Shown here in pieces: positions 32,206 to 41,772 of a stretch of DNA of 58,081 nucleotides. Numbering within the stretch: position 1 is the first letter of the stretch; the number at the start of each line of letters is the position of its first letter. The position numbers were made by a program, and so were the translations under genes. The DNA comes from Opitutales bacterium (GTDB taxonomy: Bacteria; Verrucomicrobiota; Verrucomicrobiia; Opitutales; Coraliomargaritaceae). A model generated the notes under the pieces. It ran no database searches. It was not told the DNA's origin and saw only the letters and a list, made by a program, of their open reading frames with translations. The stretch spans positions 1 to 58,081 of the forward strand of contig JANQXM010000059.1 in the NCBI GenBank assembly GCA_030729385.1. The letters are read 5' to 3'.

Positions 32206-33198
32206 TTAAATCCTAGGCTTTAAAATGAGCACGCCGTCGTGGGCTTCGGCGATTTCGCGCATGATGTTGGCGAAGCGGCTGTTGCCTTGTGGGGCACCGA
32301 GCTGGAAGGGGCTGATCAAGGTGGGGAAGCCGACTGCACTGATCGAGACGGGGCGTTTGCCGCTTGCGGGGTCGCGCGGGTTGAGGCGGTCGAGCTTTAG
32401 AAGGAAGCTTTGGGTGGAGCCTTGGAAGTCGTCGCCGAGCACGTAGAGGCTCATGCTGTCGTTGGCATTTAGGCGGGGTTTTAGATCGCGGATCGCGGTG
32501 CGCACGCCTGCTTCGGGGTCGCTGTTACTGGGGAGCGGGTAGGGTAGGATGGCTTGCAGTGCTTGTTGGCGCAGACCGGGAGTGTCGGGCAGCCAAATGC
32601 CGGCGCGACCGCCGAGCATGTAGTTGCCGCTTGTATCTAGAAATTGAATACTGCGCACTTCGGGGAGGCTATCGAGCAGCTCGCGGATTTGTTCGATCAC
32701 GCCGTAGTGCAGCTGCTTCGTGAGTTGGTTGCGCATGCTGCCCGAGGTGTCGATGACGAAGGCGACGTGCGTGGCGTCGGCAGGCAGGCCGATAGGGGGG
32801 AGGTTCTCGTGCTTGAAACTTTGCAGTAGTCGATTGGCTTCGGCGGATGCTTGTTCACTGGTGCTGAGGTTGGCTTTGCGGCTGTCGTATTCTTGCTGGA
32901 GGTCGGCGAGTTTGGATTCCATCTCTTGAATCAGAGACAGGATACGTTCGCGCTCTTGGCTTGTTTCGGTGCTATTGATAGAAGCTTCAAGGAGCGCGGC
33001 TTTATTGGCGACGTCCGCTTCGAGCATGGCGAGTTGATCGCGCATGGCTTGGAGCGTGGGCACATCGACTTCACTTACCACGCCTGCTTTTCCTGAGCCA
33101 ATCGACAAGATGAAGAGCAACAGAATCGCTCCAAACCCACAGCAGAGGCAGTCAAGAAAGGAGAGGCTGAAAACCTCAATCGGGCGGCGTTTTATCAT
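32206..33198 (-). CDS. VWA-domain protein with MotB/ExbD-like membrane helix (first type)
   Basis: A 330-residue protein. The N-terminal helix carries an acidic residue: SLSFLDCLCCGFGAILLLF, with Asp16 and Cys17, 19 and 20. A coiled-coil linker follows (about 48-130, very rich in Glu, Leu and Gln). The VWA domain from about 143 has an intact MIDAS start DTSGS (150-154), so metal binding is likely. An Asp in a lone N-terminal helix is the ion-path mark of MotB, ExbD and TolR proteins. It is the third gene after the channel subunit and a sister VWA gene, with gaps of 64 and 76 bp, so an operon is likely. No peptidoglycan-binding OmpA domain is present. The exact function is unknown. Confidence 0.82.
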   Translation of the reverse strand: MIKRRPIEVFSLSFLDCLCCGFGAILLLFILSIGSGKAGVVSEVDVPTLQAMRDQLAMLEADVANKAALLEASINSTETSQERERILSLIQEMESKLADLQQEYDSRKANLSTSEQASAEANRLLQSFKHENLPPIGLPADATHVAFVIDTSGSMRNQLTKQLHYGVIEQIRELLDSLPEVRSIQFLDTSGNYMLGGRAGIWLPDTPGLRQQALQAILPYPLPSNSDPEAGVRTAIRDLKPRLNANDSMSLYVLGDDFQGSTQSFLLKLDRLNPRDPASGKRPVSISAVGFPTLISPFQLGAPQGNSRFANIMREIAEAHDGVLILKPRI

Positions 33199-33274
33199 GA
33201 GATAAATTTATAATGGCTAATGGATGATAGCTAAATAATTTGTCATTAGGAATTGGTGGTCAGTAATTGCCTCG

Positions 33275-34288
<1,014 letters not shown>

Positions 34289-34352
34289 TATTTAATGATT
34301 AATAGCTAATCGGTAATAGCGAATGGGTAATAGCTAATGGCTAAGAGGGGCG

Positions 34353-35363
34353 CTAATCCTGGTGTTCTGCTGAGGGCTTCGCGCTCTTCTCGGATTCAAT
34401 ATTCGATGTTGGACGTTGAGCGTTCGACGTTCCCTCGGGTTCTTCGCCGTAAAGTTCATCAATCAATTGTTCGCGGCAGATTGGACGTTGAGCGTTTGCA
34501 GTTCCCTCGGGTTCTTCGCGGTCGTAGAGTTTGTCGATCAGTTGCTCGCGGCAAAAAGTTTGTAGGCGCAGGATGAGGCCTTCTTGTCCGCCTTGCAGGA
34601 GGTGGATCAAGAGCATGAGGATGATGCTGATAAAGAGGGCAACTAGGGTGGAGTTGAAGGCCACGCCGAGTGCACTGGTCACGCCGGAGATGTCGCCTTG
34701 AAGGGCTTCGTCGGCTCGTTGTAGGGCGACGCCGATACCGCGGACTGTGCCGATGAAGCCGATCGACGGCACGGCCCAGACGAGGTAGCGGAGCATGGAG
34801 AGCTCACTTTCCTGTTGTTCGGCGGCGACTTCGAGGCGCCCCATAATCGTTTCGGTGGCTTCGGGCACGCTACCAGTCATGTGGTAGCGTTCGAGTCCGC
34901 GGGCCATGATGTAGGGGAGGATCTTATTTTTAAGTTCGTGGGTTTTACTCTTTTCGTCGATCTCGTCGGCGAGGGTGCCTGCGCGTTCGCGGGTGATGCT
35001 ACGTGCGCCGTCGAGTAGTTCGACTTCGGGCGCAGAGGTGAGACCTTCGCTTTCCGGGGCGAAGCGCCCGAGTGTCTTGACCTCGTGATTGAGCAGGATG
35101 AATTTATAGACCAAAATCATGATGCCCCACAGGAAGAGCGAGAGGCAGATCTGTTGCTCGTAGTCTTTAAGGATCACGAAGATACTGGAAAATGACGTTC
35201 GGTCATCCACGCCGTAGGTGCTGGCGAGTGCGGCTTTATTGGCCCCGGGCCGAATTAGACCGCCGTAGATGACGCCGACAAAAATAAAAGAGGCAATCAA
35301 GCCGAGGGTGAATATCAGGCCTTTGACTGAGAAGAGGCCGCGTTCAGGATTTCGTAAGCTCAT
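34353..35363 (-). CDS. MotA/TolQ/ExbB proton channel family protein
   Basis: A 336-residue channel subunit with about four helices: 13-37, 72-90, about 192-213 and 236-258. The last two carry WAVPSIGFIGTVRGIG and FNSTLVALFISIILMLL, typical of ExbB/TolQ/MotA, where they line the ion path. A cytoplasmic region lies between (about 95-190). MotA/ExbB proteins form pentamers around two MotB/ExbD helices and turn ion flow into motion. Here the two following genes supply such helices fused to VWA domains. The last 66 residues are unusual: CREQLID plus a 24-residue block is repeated, and NAQRPTSNIES comes from an inserted dispersed repeat. The end may therefore be non-essential or newly acquired. Confidence 0.88.
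   Translation of the reverse strand: MSLRNPERGLFSVKGLIFTLGLIASFIFVGVIYGGLIRPGANKAALASTYGVDDRTSFSSIFVILKDYEQQICLSLFLWGIMILVYKFILLNHEVKTLGRFAPESEGLTSAPEVELLDGARSITRERAGTLADEIDEKSKTHELKNKILPYIMARGLERYHMTGSVPEATETIMGRLEVAAEQQESELSMLRYLVWAVPSIGFIGTVRGIGVALQRADEALQGDISGVTSALGVAFNSTLVALFISIILMLLIHLLQGGQEGLILRLQTFCREQLIDKLYDREEPEGTANAQRPICREQLIDELYGEEPEGTSNAQRPTSNIESEKSAKPSAEHQD
34396..34502. repeat. Dispersed GACGTTGAGCG-type repeat inside a coding 3' end
   Basis: Copies at 34396-34430 (ATTCAATATTCGATGTTGG then ACGTTGAGCG) and about 34484-34502 (TTGGACGTTGAGCG) lie within the channel gene. The piece TTCCCTCGGGTTCTTCGC at 34431 recurs at 34503, a period of 72 bp. Confidence 0.75.
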
Positions 35364-35562
35364 TCTTTGGGAAGTGGAGAGTGAATGGTGGAAAGTGACT
35401 AGTAGATAGTGAGTAGAATGGGGCGAATTGTTCCAGATGCAAAATACAAATGCCGCTAGTTGTCAGGTTCGATACCAGTGCAATGTCTGGCTTTTTCGTT
35501 TGCAGCATGAGGTTTCAACGCTTCTGTCTTCTATCTCCTAAATTCTAAATTCTTAAAAAATT
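35364..35562. repeat. Degenerate short tandem tracts, no gene
   Basis: GTGGAGAGTGAATGGTGGAA and AGTGACTAGTAGATAGTGAG near 35372-35415, and TCTGTCTTCTATCTCC plus TAAATTCTAAATTCTT near 35524-35560. The promoters of the two flanking divergent genes must lie here, but none stands out. Confidence 0.45.
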
Positions 35563-37020
35563 ATGGCAAAAGATTGGCTCGAAGGCATTGAAGAAGAATA
35601 TGACGTTGTCGTCATCGGTTCCGGCTTGGGCGGACTCACCGGAGCGAACTATCTCGCGAAGAACGGGCATCGAGTCCTATTGTTGGAGCACCATTATCAG
35701 TATGGTGGCTTGGCGACTTGGTTTAAGCGTCCGGGCGGGCATATTTTTGATATCTCCCTGCATGGCTTTCCTTATGGGATGGTGAAGAGCTGCCGTAAGT
35801 ATTGGACCAAGGAGATCGCAGATTCCATCCACCAGCTCAAGGATGTGCGCTTTATCAACCCGCAGATGAATGTGTGGACCACGTTCGAGCGTGAGGACTT
35901 TACCAATATTCTGGTCAATGATTTCAAAGTAGAGCGTGAGAAGGTCGAAGGTTTTTACGACCACCTGCGCGCGATGAATTTCTACGACGACAATACCCAG
36001 ACCACCGGTGAAATGTTTGAAGAGTTCTTCCCGGGTCGCACGGACGTGCACCGTCTTTTGATGGAGCCGATCTCGTATGCCAACGGGTCGCACATCGATG
36101 ATCCGGCGATCACTTACGGTATCGTTTTCTCCAATTTTATGAGCAAGGGCGTCTTCACCTTCCAAGGTGGCACTGACACTTTGATAAAGAAGATGGTGAC
36201 CGAGCTAGAAAAGAACGGCTGTGAGGTGCGTAAGTGTGCCTTGGTCGAAGGCGTCGATGTCGAGGATGGCAAAGTCGTCGGCGTGCGCGTGCGCAGCCAA
36301 AATACTGGCGGCGAGGAATTCCCTGTTCGCACCGTGAAGTGCAAAGCGGTGCTCTCCAACGCCAATGTGCGTAATACCGTCGAGTATCTCGTCGGCGAAG
36401 ATAAATTCTCTGAAGACTTCGTTGCAGAGACCAAAGCGGTGCGTAACAACACCAGCTCTTGCCAGGTCTACATGGGCATTAAGAAGGGTGAGAGCATTCC
36501 CAATATCGGCGACTTGGTTTTCACTTCTCGTGCACCAGAATACACGATCGACGAGTTGACTTCGATCAATACGAGCAGCCATACCTTCTCAGTTTATTAC
36601 CCGGAAACGCGTCCACATCTTTCGCAGGAACGCTACACAGTTGTGGCTTCGCTCAATGCTACATGGGACGAGTGGGCGAACCTCAGCGATGAGGAATACG
36701 AGGCGGAGAAAGCGCGCATGTGCGAAGAATGCGTCAGCAGTTTGGAGACTTTCATTCCTGGCGTGCGCGACAAGATCGATCACATCGAAGCCGCGACACC
36801 ACGCACGGTGAATTATTATACCAAGTCCATGCAAGGCACCTCCTTCGGCACTAAGTTTGAAGGCCTCAAAGTCTCGATGGAGCTCTCCGATCAAATCGAA
36901 GGTCTCTACCATGCTGGCTCCGTCGGCATCATCATGTCCGGCTGGCTCGGCACTATGAACTACGGTGTCATTACAGCCAACAAGATGGACAAGTGGCTTT
37001 ACGAGAAGGCGAAGGGCTGA
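35563..37020 (+). CDS. CrtI/retinol-saturase-like FAD oxidoreductase (COG1233)
   Basis: A 485-residue flavoprotein of the phytoene desaturase-like group. The FAD fold is [22 protein letters not shown] (about 14-35) with the acidic end LLLEHH. The late [25 protein letters not shown] block fits the C-terminal FAD-binding segment. Members include carotenoid desaturases, CrtISO isomerases and retinol saturases. No carotenoid genes are nearby, so the substrate is open. Soluble, no signal peptide. It starts divergently from the channel/VWA operon and is followed by an inverted repeat pair. Confidence 0.85.
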   Translation: MAKDWLEGIEEEYDVVVIGSGLGGLTGANYLAKNGHRVLLLEHHYQYGGLATWFKRPGGHIFDISLHGFPYGMVKSCRKYWTKEIADSIHQLKDVRFINPQMNVWTTFEREDFTNILVNDFKVEREKVEGFYDHLRAMNFYDDNTQTTGEMFEEFFPGRTDVHRLLMEPISYANGSHIDDPAITYGIVFSNFMSKGVFTFQGGTDTLIKKMVTELEKNGCEVRKCALVEGVDVEDGKVVGVRVRSQNTGGEEFPVRTVKCKAVLSNANVRNTVEYLVGEDKFSEDFVAETKAVRNNTSSCQVYMGIKKGESIPNIGDLVFTSRAPEYTIDELTSINTSSHTFSVYYPETRPHLSQERYTVVASLNATWDEWANLSDEEYEAEKARMCEECVSSLETFIPGVRDKIDHIEAATPRTVNYYTKSMQGTSFGTKFEGLKVSMELSDQIEGLYHAGSVGIIMSGWLGTMNYGVITANKMDKWLYEKAKG

Positions 37021-37152
37021 AGAACGTCGAACGTTGAACGTCCAACGTCGACGGAGGTCTGCCGTAGAGGGCGCAGCAATTTTGAATTACCCGGAGGTGA
37101 CCGTTCAGTTGTCATTCATTCAATATTGAGCGTTCGAAGTTGGACGTTCCTT
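37021..37152. repeat. Inverted pair of GAACGTCGAACG-type repeats
   Basis: Left arm at 37021-37054 (GAACGTCGAACGTTGAACG then TCCAACGTCG), right arm inverted at 37115-37152 (ATTCAATATTGAGCGTTCG, GTTGGACGTTCC). About 60 bp of unrelated sequence lies between. Confidence 0.7.
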
Positions 37153-37206
37153 GCCCCATCAACGAGTTAGATTACACAAACAGGAAGGAAAAACAATCAC
37201 TCTGAC

Positions 37207-37232
37207 GCGGTCTTCGCAAGCAAAGCCCCTAC
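37207..37232 (-). repeat. REP-like hairpin whose GTAG gives the DUF2007 stop
   Basis: On the minus strand GTAGGGGCTTTGCTTGCG followed by AAGACCGC, the same unit as each arm of the pair at 5570-5649. TAG at 37229-37231 is the stop codon of the DUF2007 gene. Confidence 0.75.
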
Positions 37233-37603
37233 GGTTTCAACGCGAACCATTGCTGGCAGTCGAGGCAGTCGACTTTTTGCGAGGCGCAGGGCAGGGGAAG
37301 GTAGAGCGCGAGGCAGATACCTGAAAGGAGGCTCATCTCGCGGATGCGGACGTTATCAGACTGGCAGTGCGGGCATTTTAATATGCCTTCATCTTTTGGG
37401 AGATTGAGCACTTCCATGGCTAGCTCGAAGTCTTCGTCGGCGACTTCGACTTTTACCCCGCCGACGGCATTGGAATAAAGCCAGTGCAGGCTGGTCACAT
37501 TCTCGTCGCGTATGTAGGCGGCGATCCCATTGCCTGCTAATAATGACACGGCTAGGTGCGCGTCTTCGGGTTTCGTATAAGTCGCGAGGATCACAATCTG
37601 CAA
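37229..37603 (-). CDS. DUF2007 domain protein with zinc ribbon
   Basis: A 124-residue protein. The N-terminal part (TYTKPEDAHLAVSLLAGNGI with VKVEVADEDFELAMEVL, residues 8-70) fits the DUF2007 fold, described as a putative signal-transducing domain related to GlnB-like proteins. The C-terminal half has CPHCQSDN and CLDCQQW, a likely zinc ribbon, with a hydrophobic stretch between (LLSGICLALYLPLP). No enzyme motif. It stands alone. The TAG stop is supplied by a REP head. Confidence 0.8.
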   Translation of the reverse strand: MQIVILATYTKPEDAHLAVSLLAGNGIAAYIRDENVTSLHWLYSNAVGGVKVEVADEDFELAMEVLNLPKDEGILKCPHCQSDNVRIREMSLLSGICLALYLPLPCASQKVDCLDCQQWFALKP

Positions 37604-37850
37604 TGTGTCTCAGAACGGCTGGTTTGCCAACTTGTTTTGGCGTAATTGGCTCAACAGACTGAAATCTTACATGCTTACATGGTGTAGTCGCCTTACTCTC
37701 CCGACCTGAGCTTTGCCTGGCGTGAGCGAGTCGAACGGTCGAAGGTGTGAGGCGTTTTCTGAGATCGCTGGCGACACAGAACACGGCACAGAGTGCCGTG
37801 GCTACAACTAACAGGTGGCGCTACAACTAATGGAGCCGTGGTCTGGGCAC
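37604..37850. repeat. Gap with an interrupted and an intact GTAG hairpin
   Basis: GTAGTCGCCTTAC (37684 on) is separated from its partner GTGAGGCG (about 37748) by CTCCCGACCTGAGC and GTCGAAGG-type repeat, the nested pattern also seen at 56167. A full minus-strand copy GTAGCCACGGCACTC then TGTGCCGTG lies at 37782-37805. No gene seen. Confidence 0.6.
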
Positions 37851-37880
37851 AAAAAAGCTCCGAGGTTTTCGGAGCTTTTT
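37851..37880 (-). terminator. Terminator of the tRNA-Gly gene
   Basis: Perfect stem AAAAAGCTCCGA / TCGGAGCTTTTT on either strand with a short loop. On the minus strand it follows the tRNA 3' end by about 8 bp. Confidence 0.8.
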
Positions 37881-37887
37881 ACTTCAA

Positions 37888-37962
<75 letters not shown>

Positions 37963-38161
37963 GGCAAATGAAGCGCGTAAAATGGTCTGATCTTTGCCTG
38001 TCGGTCAAGAAGGAATTCAGGAAAGTGTTGCGGGATGCGGGATACGAGATGCGGGATATAATACGGGATGGTTAATATTTTCTACTTCCATGTATTCGGA
38101 GAAGCCTGCATTAAGGGGATACTTCTCTTCATCCACTCTATCTCATCGATCACAATAACTT
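37963..38161. repeat. Short degenerate GGGATGC tract
   Basis: GATGCGGGATACGAGATGCG then GGATATAATACGGGAT at 38028-38070 are loose 7-bp-period units. The rest is unremarkable leader DNA before mlaE. No gene seen. Confidence 0.45.
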
Positions 38162-38938
38162 ATGATACGTGCCTTAGGACGTTCCGCACTGACCGTAGTT
38201 CATGAACTCGGCGAAATCAGCCTTTTTGGGCTGGGGGCTTTGCGTGGGTTCGTAGGACAACGCCGTCGATTGGCAAAATTAGTCGTGGCGATTCACGAGA
38301 TTGGGGTGCGGTGCTTCCCGATCGTGCTGACGGTGGGCATGTTTACTGGTTTGGTGATGGGGCTGCAGCTCTACTACACCTTGGTTCAATTAGGAGCTGA
38401 GGCTGCGCTGGGTGATGCGGTGGGGCTTTCGATTGTTTTGGAATTGGGCCCTGTGCTGACTGCGCTGATGGTGGTGGGGCAGGCTGGATCGGCCATGGCG
38501 TCGGAGCTGGGTATACAGCGAAACGATGAGCAGATCGATGCTTTGCAAACGATGAGCATCGACCCGAAGGGTTATTTGGTGGGACCGCGCTTAGTGGCGG
38601 CGGTGATTTGTTTTCCGATGCTAACGGCGATCTTTGATTTGATTGGCATCTTTGGCGGGTATTTGACTGGCTCGGTTTTGTTGGGTGTCGATTCGGGTGT
38701 GTATTGGCATCATGTGGAAAGTAGCATCACCTGGCATGACGTTCGCGGTGGCTTCATCAAGGCGCTCGTCTTTGGCATCTACACGATTTCGGTTTGTGCG
38801 TATCGTGGGTTTAACACGCATCGCAAAGCATCCTTCCCTGGTGTGCGCGGGGTCAGTGAGTCGGCTACCCGAGCGGTGGTCTGGTCGAGTGTCGGCGTTT
38901 TGGCGTCCGACTATTTAATCACTTCATTCTTAATCTAA
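38162..38938 (+). CDS. mlaE: MlaE, permease of the outer-membrane lipid transporter
   Basis: A 258-residue MlaE/YrbE permease with about five to six membrane helices. It works with MlaF and MlaD to move phospholipids between the inner and outer membranes. ELGPVLTALMVVGQAGSAMASELG (about 99-122) and the EQIDALQTMSIDP coupling segment (about 128-140) are family marks. First gene of mlaE-F-D-C-A. Its TAA shares a base with the mlaF ATG. Confidence 0.93.
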   Translation: MIRALGRSALTVVHELGEISLFGLGALRGFVGQRRRLAKLVVAIHEIGVRCFPIVLTVGMFTGLVMGLQLYYTLVQLGAEAALGDAVGLSIVLELGPVLTALMVVGQAGSAMASELGIQRNDEQIDALQTMSIDPKGYLVGPRLVAAVICFPMLTAIFDLIGIFGGYLTGSVLLGVDSGVYWHHVESSITWHDVRGGFIKALVFGIYTISVCAYRGFNTHRKASFPGVRGVSESATRAVVWSSVGVLASDYLITSFLI

Positions 38939-39696
38939 TGGAAGATGCCTTTCTCAAAATCCGTGGCTTAAAGAAGCACTTTGGTGATAACCGAGTGCTG
39001 GACGGCATCGATCTAGATGTCGCGCGTGCCTCGGTGACGACGATTATCGGCAAGAGCGGCATCGGTAAATCAGTGCTGTTGAAATGTATCGCCAATTTGT
39101 TGGCTCCCGACGCGGGGCAGATCGAACTCGATGGTCAGGCGATCGCGCACAGCCGTCGCAAGGCGGGCGAGGCAGATGGTGTTTCGTTTAGTTACATGTT
39201 CCAGAACAATGCACTCTTCGATTCGCTGACAGCGGCGGAGAATGTCGCATTGCCGCTATTGGAGGCGTCGGGGCTGTCCAGGAGCGAGATCCGTGAGCAG
39301 GTGAATGCGATGCTCAAACATTTGGAGTTAGAGCAGTCCGGCGGTCGTTATCCAGGCGAACTTTCCGGCGGTATGAAAAAACGTGTGGCTTTGGCCCGCG
39401 CGTTGATCACGAAGCCGCAGGTGGTGCTCTTTGATGAGCCGACGACCGGATTGGACCCCGAGCGTAAGTTCAGCGTTTTTGAAATGATAGCGGACTACCG
39501 CGAAAAGTTTGGTTTCACCGCGCTATTGGTCAGCCACGATATACCGGAGGTATTTGAAATAAGTGACCGCGTGGCTTGGTTGGACGAAGGGGTGATTAAG
39601 TTTTTTGGCCGTCCGGAAGAATTGGATGCTGATGCGGAGTCGGCGCTATCGGGATTTTTAAACAAAGCAAATTACGGGCGCAAAGCGTCTGCATAA
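38938..39696 (+). CDS. mlaF: MlaF, ATPase of the lipid transporter
   Basis: A 252-residue ABC ATPase. Walker A is GKSGIGKS (about 37-44), signature LSGGMKKR, and Walker B VVLFDEP, followed by the H-loop SHDIP. It powers MlaE. No MlaB-like STAS protein gene is found in the cluster, although E. coli needs MlaB for stability. Confidence 0.94.
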   Translation: MEDAFLKIRGLKKHFGDNRVLDGIDLDVARASVTTIIGKSGIGKSVLLKCIANLLAPDAGQIELDGQAIAHSRRKAGEADGVSFSYMFQNNALFDSLTAAENVALPLLEASGLSRSEIREQVNAMLKHLELEQSGGRYPGELSGGMKKRVALARALITKPQVVLFDEPTTGLDPERKFSVFEMIADYREKFGFTALLVSHDIPEVFEISDRVAWLDEGVIKFFGRPEELDADAESALSGFLNKANYGRKASA

Positions 39697-39713
39697 TTAG
39701 GAGGAAGTGATCT

Positions 39714-40172
39714 ATGAATAATCGTAAAATCGAATTTTTAGTCGGATGTTTCGTTTTAGTGGGACTCGGCGCAGTGCTGTATCTCGCGATTCAGGTGGGT
39801 AGCGCGCGTTTCTATAATAGTGACAGCTATGAGCTAAAGGCCCGCTTCAGCAGCATTAGTGGGGTGAATACTGGAAGTCGTATCGAAATTGCCGGTGTGC
39901 GGGTTGGCACGGTGACAGAGATCGTTCTGAATGATGATTTCTTCGCCATTCTCACGCTGGAATTGCCGAATTCTATACAATTGGACGATGACACCATCGC
40001 TTCTGTGAAGACAGCGGGCCTGATTGGCGACCGCTATATTAACCTTTCGCCAGGGGGTTCTGGCTTACCTTTGGAGCCGGGGGACACCATTGTTGACACG
40101 GAATCAGCGATGGATATCGAGGGTTTGATCAGTCGTTTTGCCCTCGGAGGGATTGACGAAGAGGAGGAATAG
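39714..40172 (+). CDS. mlaD: MlaD, MCE-domain lipid carrier subunit
   Basis: A 152-residue MCE protein. One N-terminal membrane helix (about 6-27, FLVGCFVLVGLGAVLYLAI), then the MCE domain with LKARFSSISGVNTGSRIEIAGVRVG, which in E. coli forms a hexameric ring that guides lipid. It ends soon after the domain, shorter than the E. coli protein (183). GGAGG lies 8 bp before the ATG. Confidence 0.92.
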   Translation: MNNRKIEFLVGCFVLVGLGAVLYLAIQVGSARFYNSDSYELKARFSSISGVNTGSRIEIAGVRVGTVTEIVLNDDFFAILTLELPNSIQLDDDTIASVKTAGLIGDRYINLSPGGSGLPLEPGDTIVDTESAMDIEGLISRFALGGIDEEEE

Positions 40173-40190
40173 GCTATTCATCTTTCGGAA

Positions 40191-40805
40191 ATGTATCAGT
40201 TACGCACAATTTTAGTATTAGTATTTCTAAGCGCAGGAGTTATTTCTTGGGCGGCTTCGCCGCAGGTGGAAAAGCTCGAAAGCACTGTGGTTGCGGCTTT
40301 GGACATTGTTTATAGCGACTGCTGTAGCGAATTAACACTTGATGAAAAACAAGTGAAAGTGCGTGAGGCGATCGAATCGAATTACGATTTGAGCGTGGTG
40401 ATCCGTCGCGCGATCGGTCGTAACTGGACTAAGCTTAAAGCGTCCGAGCAAGGTCAAGTCATGGACTTGGTCAAGCAGTTGATCGTTAAGGCATACGTGA
40501 AGGGTTTGGATGGTAAGAATCGCCCAACCGTGACTTTTGGCAAAGTGGTGGAAGTCTCCGAAAAGCGTATGGAGATCGCGTCGGAAATTGAGCTAGATGG
40601 CAAAGTTTATAATGTGCTCTACCGGATGGGGTTGATGGAATCCGGTTGGCAGATTTATGATATCGTGGCGGAGGACATCAGTGTGGTCTCGAACTACCGC
40701 CAACAATTTGATGATCATTTCCGTAAAGGTAATGGGGCAGAACTAATCACAAAACTTGAAGAACTTTTAAAGAAGGAAGACTTGGATGAAGAAATTAAAT
40801 TATAA
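40191..40805 (+). CDS. mlaC: MlaC, periplasmic phospholipid carrier
   Basis: A 204-residue MlaC/Ttg2D protein that ferries lipids across the periplasm. The signal peptide ends at about residue 22 (VISWAA). LSVVIRRAIGRNWTKL and LVKAYVKGLDGK fit the family lipid-binding pocket region. Two adjacent Cys (SDCCSE, about 43-48) are unusual. The mlaA ATG lies inside its last codons (20-bp overlap). Confidence 0.88.
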   Translation: MYQLRTILVLVFLSAGVISWAASPQVEKLESTVVAALDIVYSDCCSELTLDEKQVKVREAIESNYDLSVVIRRAIGRNWTKLKASEQGQVMDLVKQLIVKAYVKGLDGKNRPTVTFGKVVEVSEKRMEIASEIELDGKVYNVLYRMGLMESGWQIYDIVAEDISVVSNYRQQFDDHFRKGNGAELITKLEELLKKEDLDEEIKL

Positions 40806-41547
40806 GCGTAGCGCATTACTCTTTTCGGTAGCTTTTGGGCTGATCGGATCATTATCGCTTTCCGCAGAATCCGCATTTCTGAGCGAAGAAGATTTGTATG
40901 AGGAGGATGTCTTGAATGGTTCGGGCGTGAGTGACCCGCTTGAATCGATCAATCGTGTGACTTTTGATATTAACGATTTCGTTTATCTGAACCTTTTGCA
41001 GCCAATCGCAGATGGCTACACTGCGATCACTCCCGATCCGGTTGAGAAGGGCGCGAGCAATTTCTTTCGCAATTTAAAGTATCCCGTTCGTTTGGCTGGT
41101 AATCTTTTACAGGGTCGTTTCGAAGGCGCTTGGGTGGAGACGGGGCGTTTCGCGATCAACTCCACGATTGGTATCGCCGGTATTTTTACACCTGCTGATT
41201 CCGTCGAGGGCTTAGAGCCGATTCCTGCTGAAGACATTGGCCAAGCTTTAGGTTCATGGGGTGTCGGCGAAGGGCCTTATTTGGTGCTGCCTTTGTTGGG
41301 TCCCTCCAATCTCCGTGATTTGGGCGGCTATGTCGGTGATCGTGCGGTCAACCCATTGCAGGAGCCATTTAGTTTGATTGATGACTGGGACTGGGAATGG
41401 CGTTTAGCGCTGGCGGGTTCTGAGTTGATTGCAACTAGCCCGACAATGATTGAGCGCTATTTGCAACTTAAGGGTAGCTCCATCGACCCCTATGGTTCGA
41501 TGAAGAATGGCTTTACGCAATATCGTCGTTCTGCGATTGAGGAGTAG
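40786..41547 (+). CDS. mlaA: MlaA/VacJ family protein without a lipobox
   Basis: A 253-residue MlaA, the outer-membrane partner that takes phospholipids from the outer leaflet. SDPLESINRVTFDINDFVY (about 49-67) and the late GVGEGPYLVLPLLGPSNLRD (about 157-176) are strong matches. In E. coli MlaA is a lipoprotein, but here the N-terminus (MKKLNYKRSALLFSVAFG then SLSLSAESA) has no Cys. It therefore looks like a signal peptidase I substrate, or it anchors by its own helices. Its location in one operon with mlaEFDC differs from E. coli, where it is separate. Confidence 0.9.
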   Translation: MKKLNYKRSALLFSVAFGLIGSLSLSAESAFLSEEDLYEEDVLNGSGVSDPLESINRVTFDINDFVYLNLLQPIADGYTAITPDPVEKGASNFFRNLKYPVRLAGNLLQGRFEGAWVETGRFAINSTIGIAGIFTPADSVEGLEPIPAEDIGQALGSWGVGEGPYLVLPLLGPSNLRDLGGYVGDRAVNPLQEPFSLIDDWDWEWRLALAGSELIATSPTMIERYLQLKGSSIDPYGSMKNGFTQYRRSAIEE

Positions 41548-41655
41548 ATTCGTCCTCTTATAAATTAGAGGGGCGAGTTGTCGTCCTTAAAAATTTTAGC
41601 CTAGGGTGAAAGAATGCGTTGGCTTCTTTCTAAGTTTCCCTAGTATTTTTCGCTC

Positions 41656-41718
41656 ATGCAAATTTCTGCCGCAGACCTCCAGCTGATAGAGAAATACAAT
41701 CGACCAGGACCTCGCTAA
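41656..41718 (+). pseudogene. Detached 5' end of hemN, ended by an in-frame TAA
   Basis: ATG 41656 opens MQISAADLQLIEKYNRPGPR and then TAA (41716-41718). The same frame continues with TSYPPANHF, so together they match the HemN N-terminus, which reads LIQKYN and GPRYTSYP in E. coli. The conserved Tyr codon is replaced by a stop, a one-base change from TAT or TAC. Seen directly in the sequence. Confidence 0.75.
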
Positions 41719-41772
41719 ACGAGCTATCCGCCGGCGAATCATTTTCGAGACTACGCTGACTACGCGCCGCTG

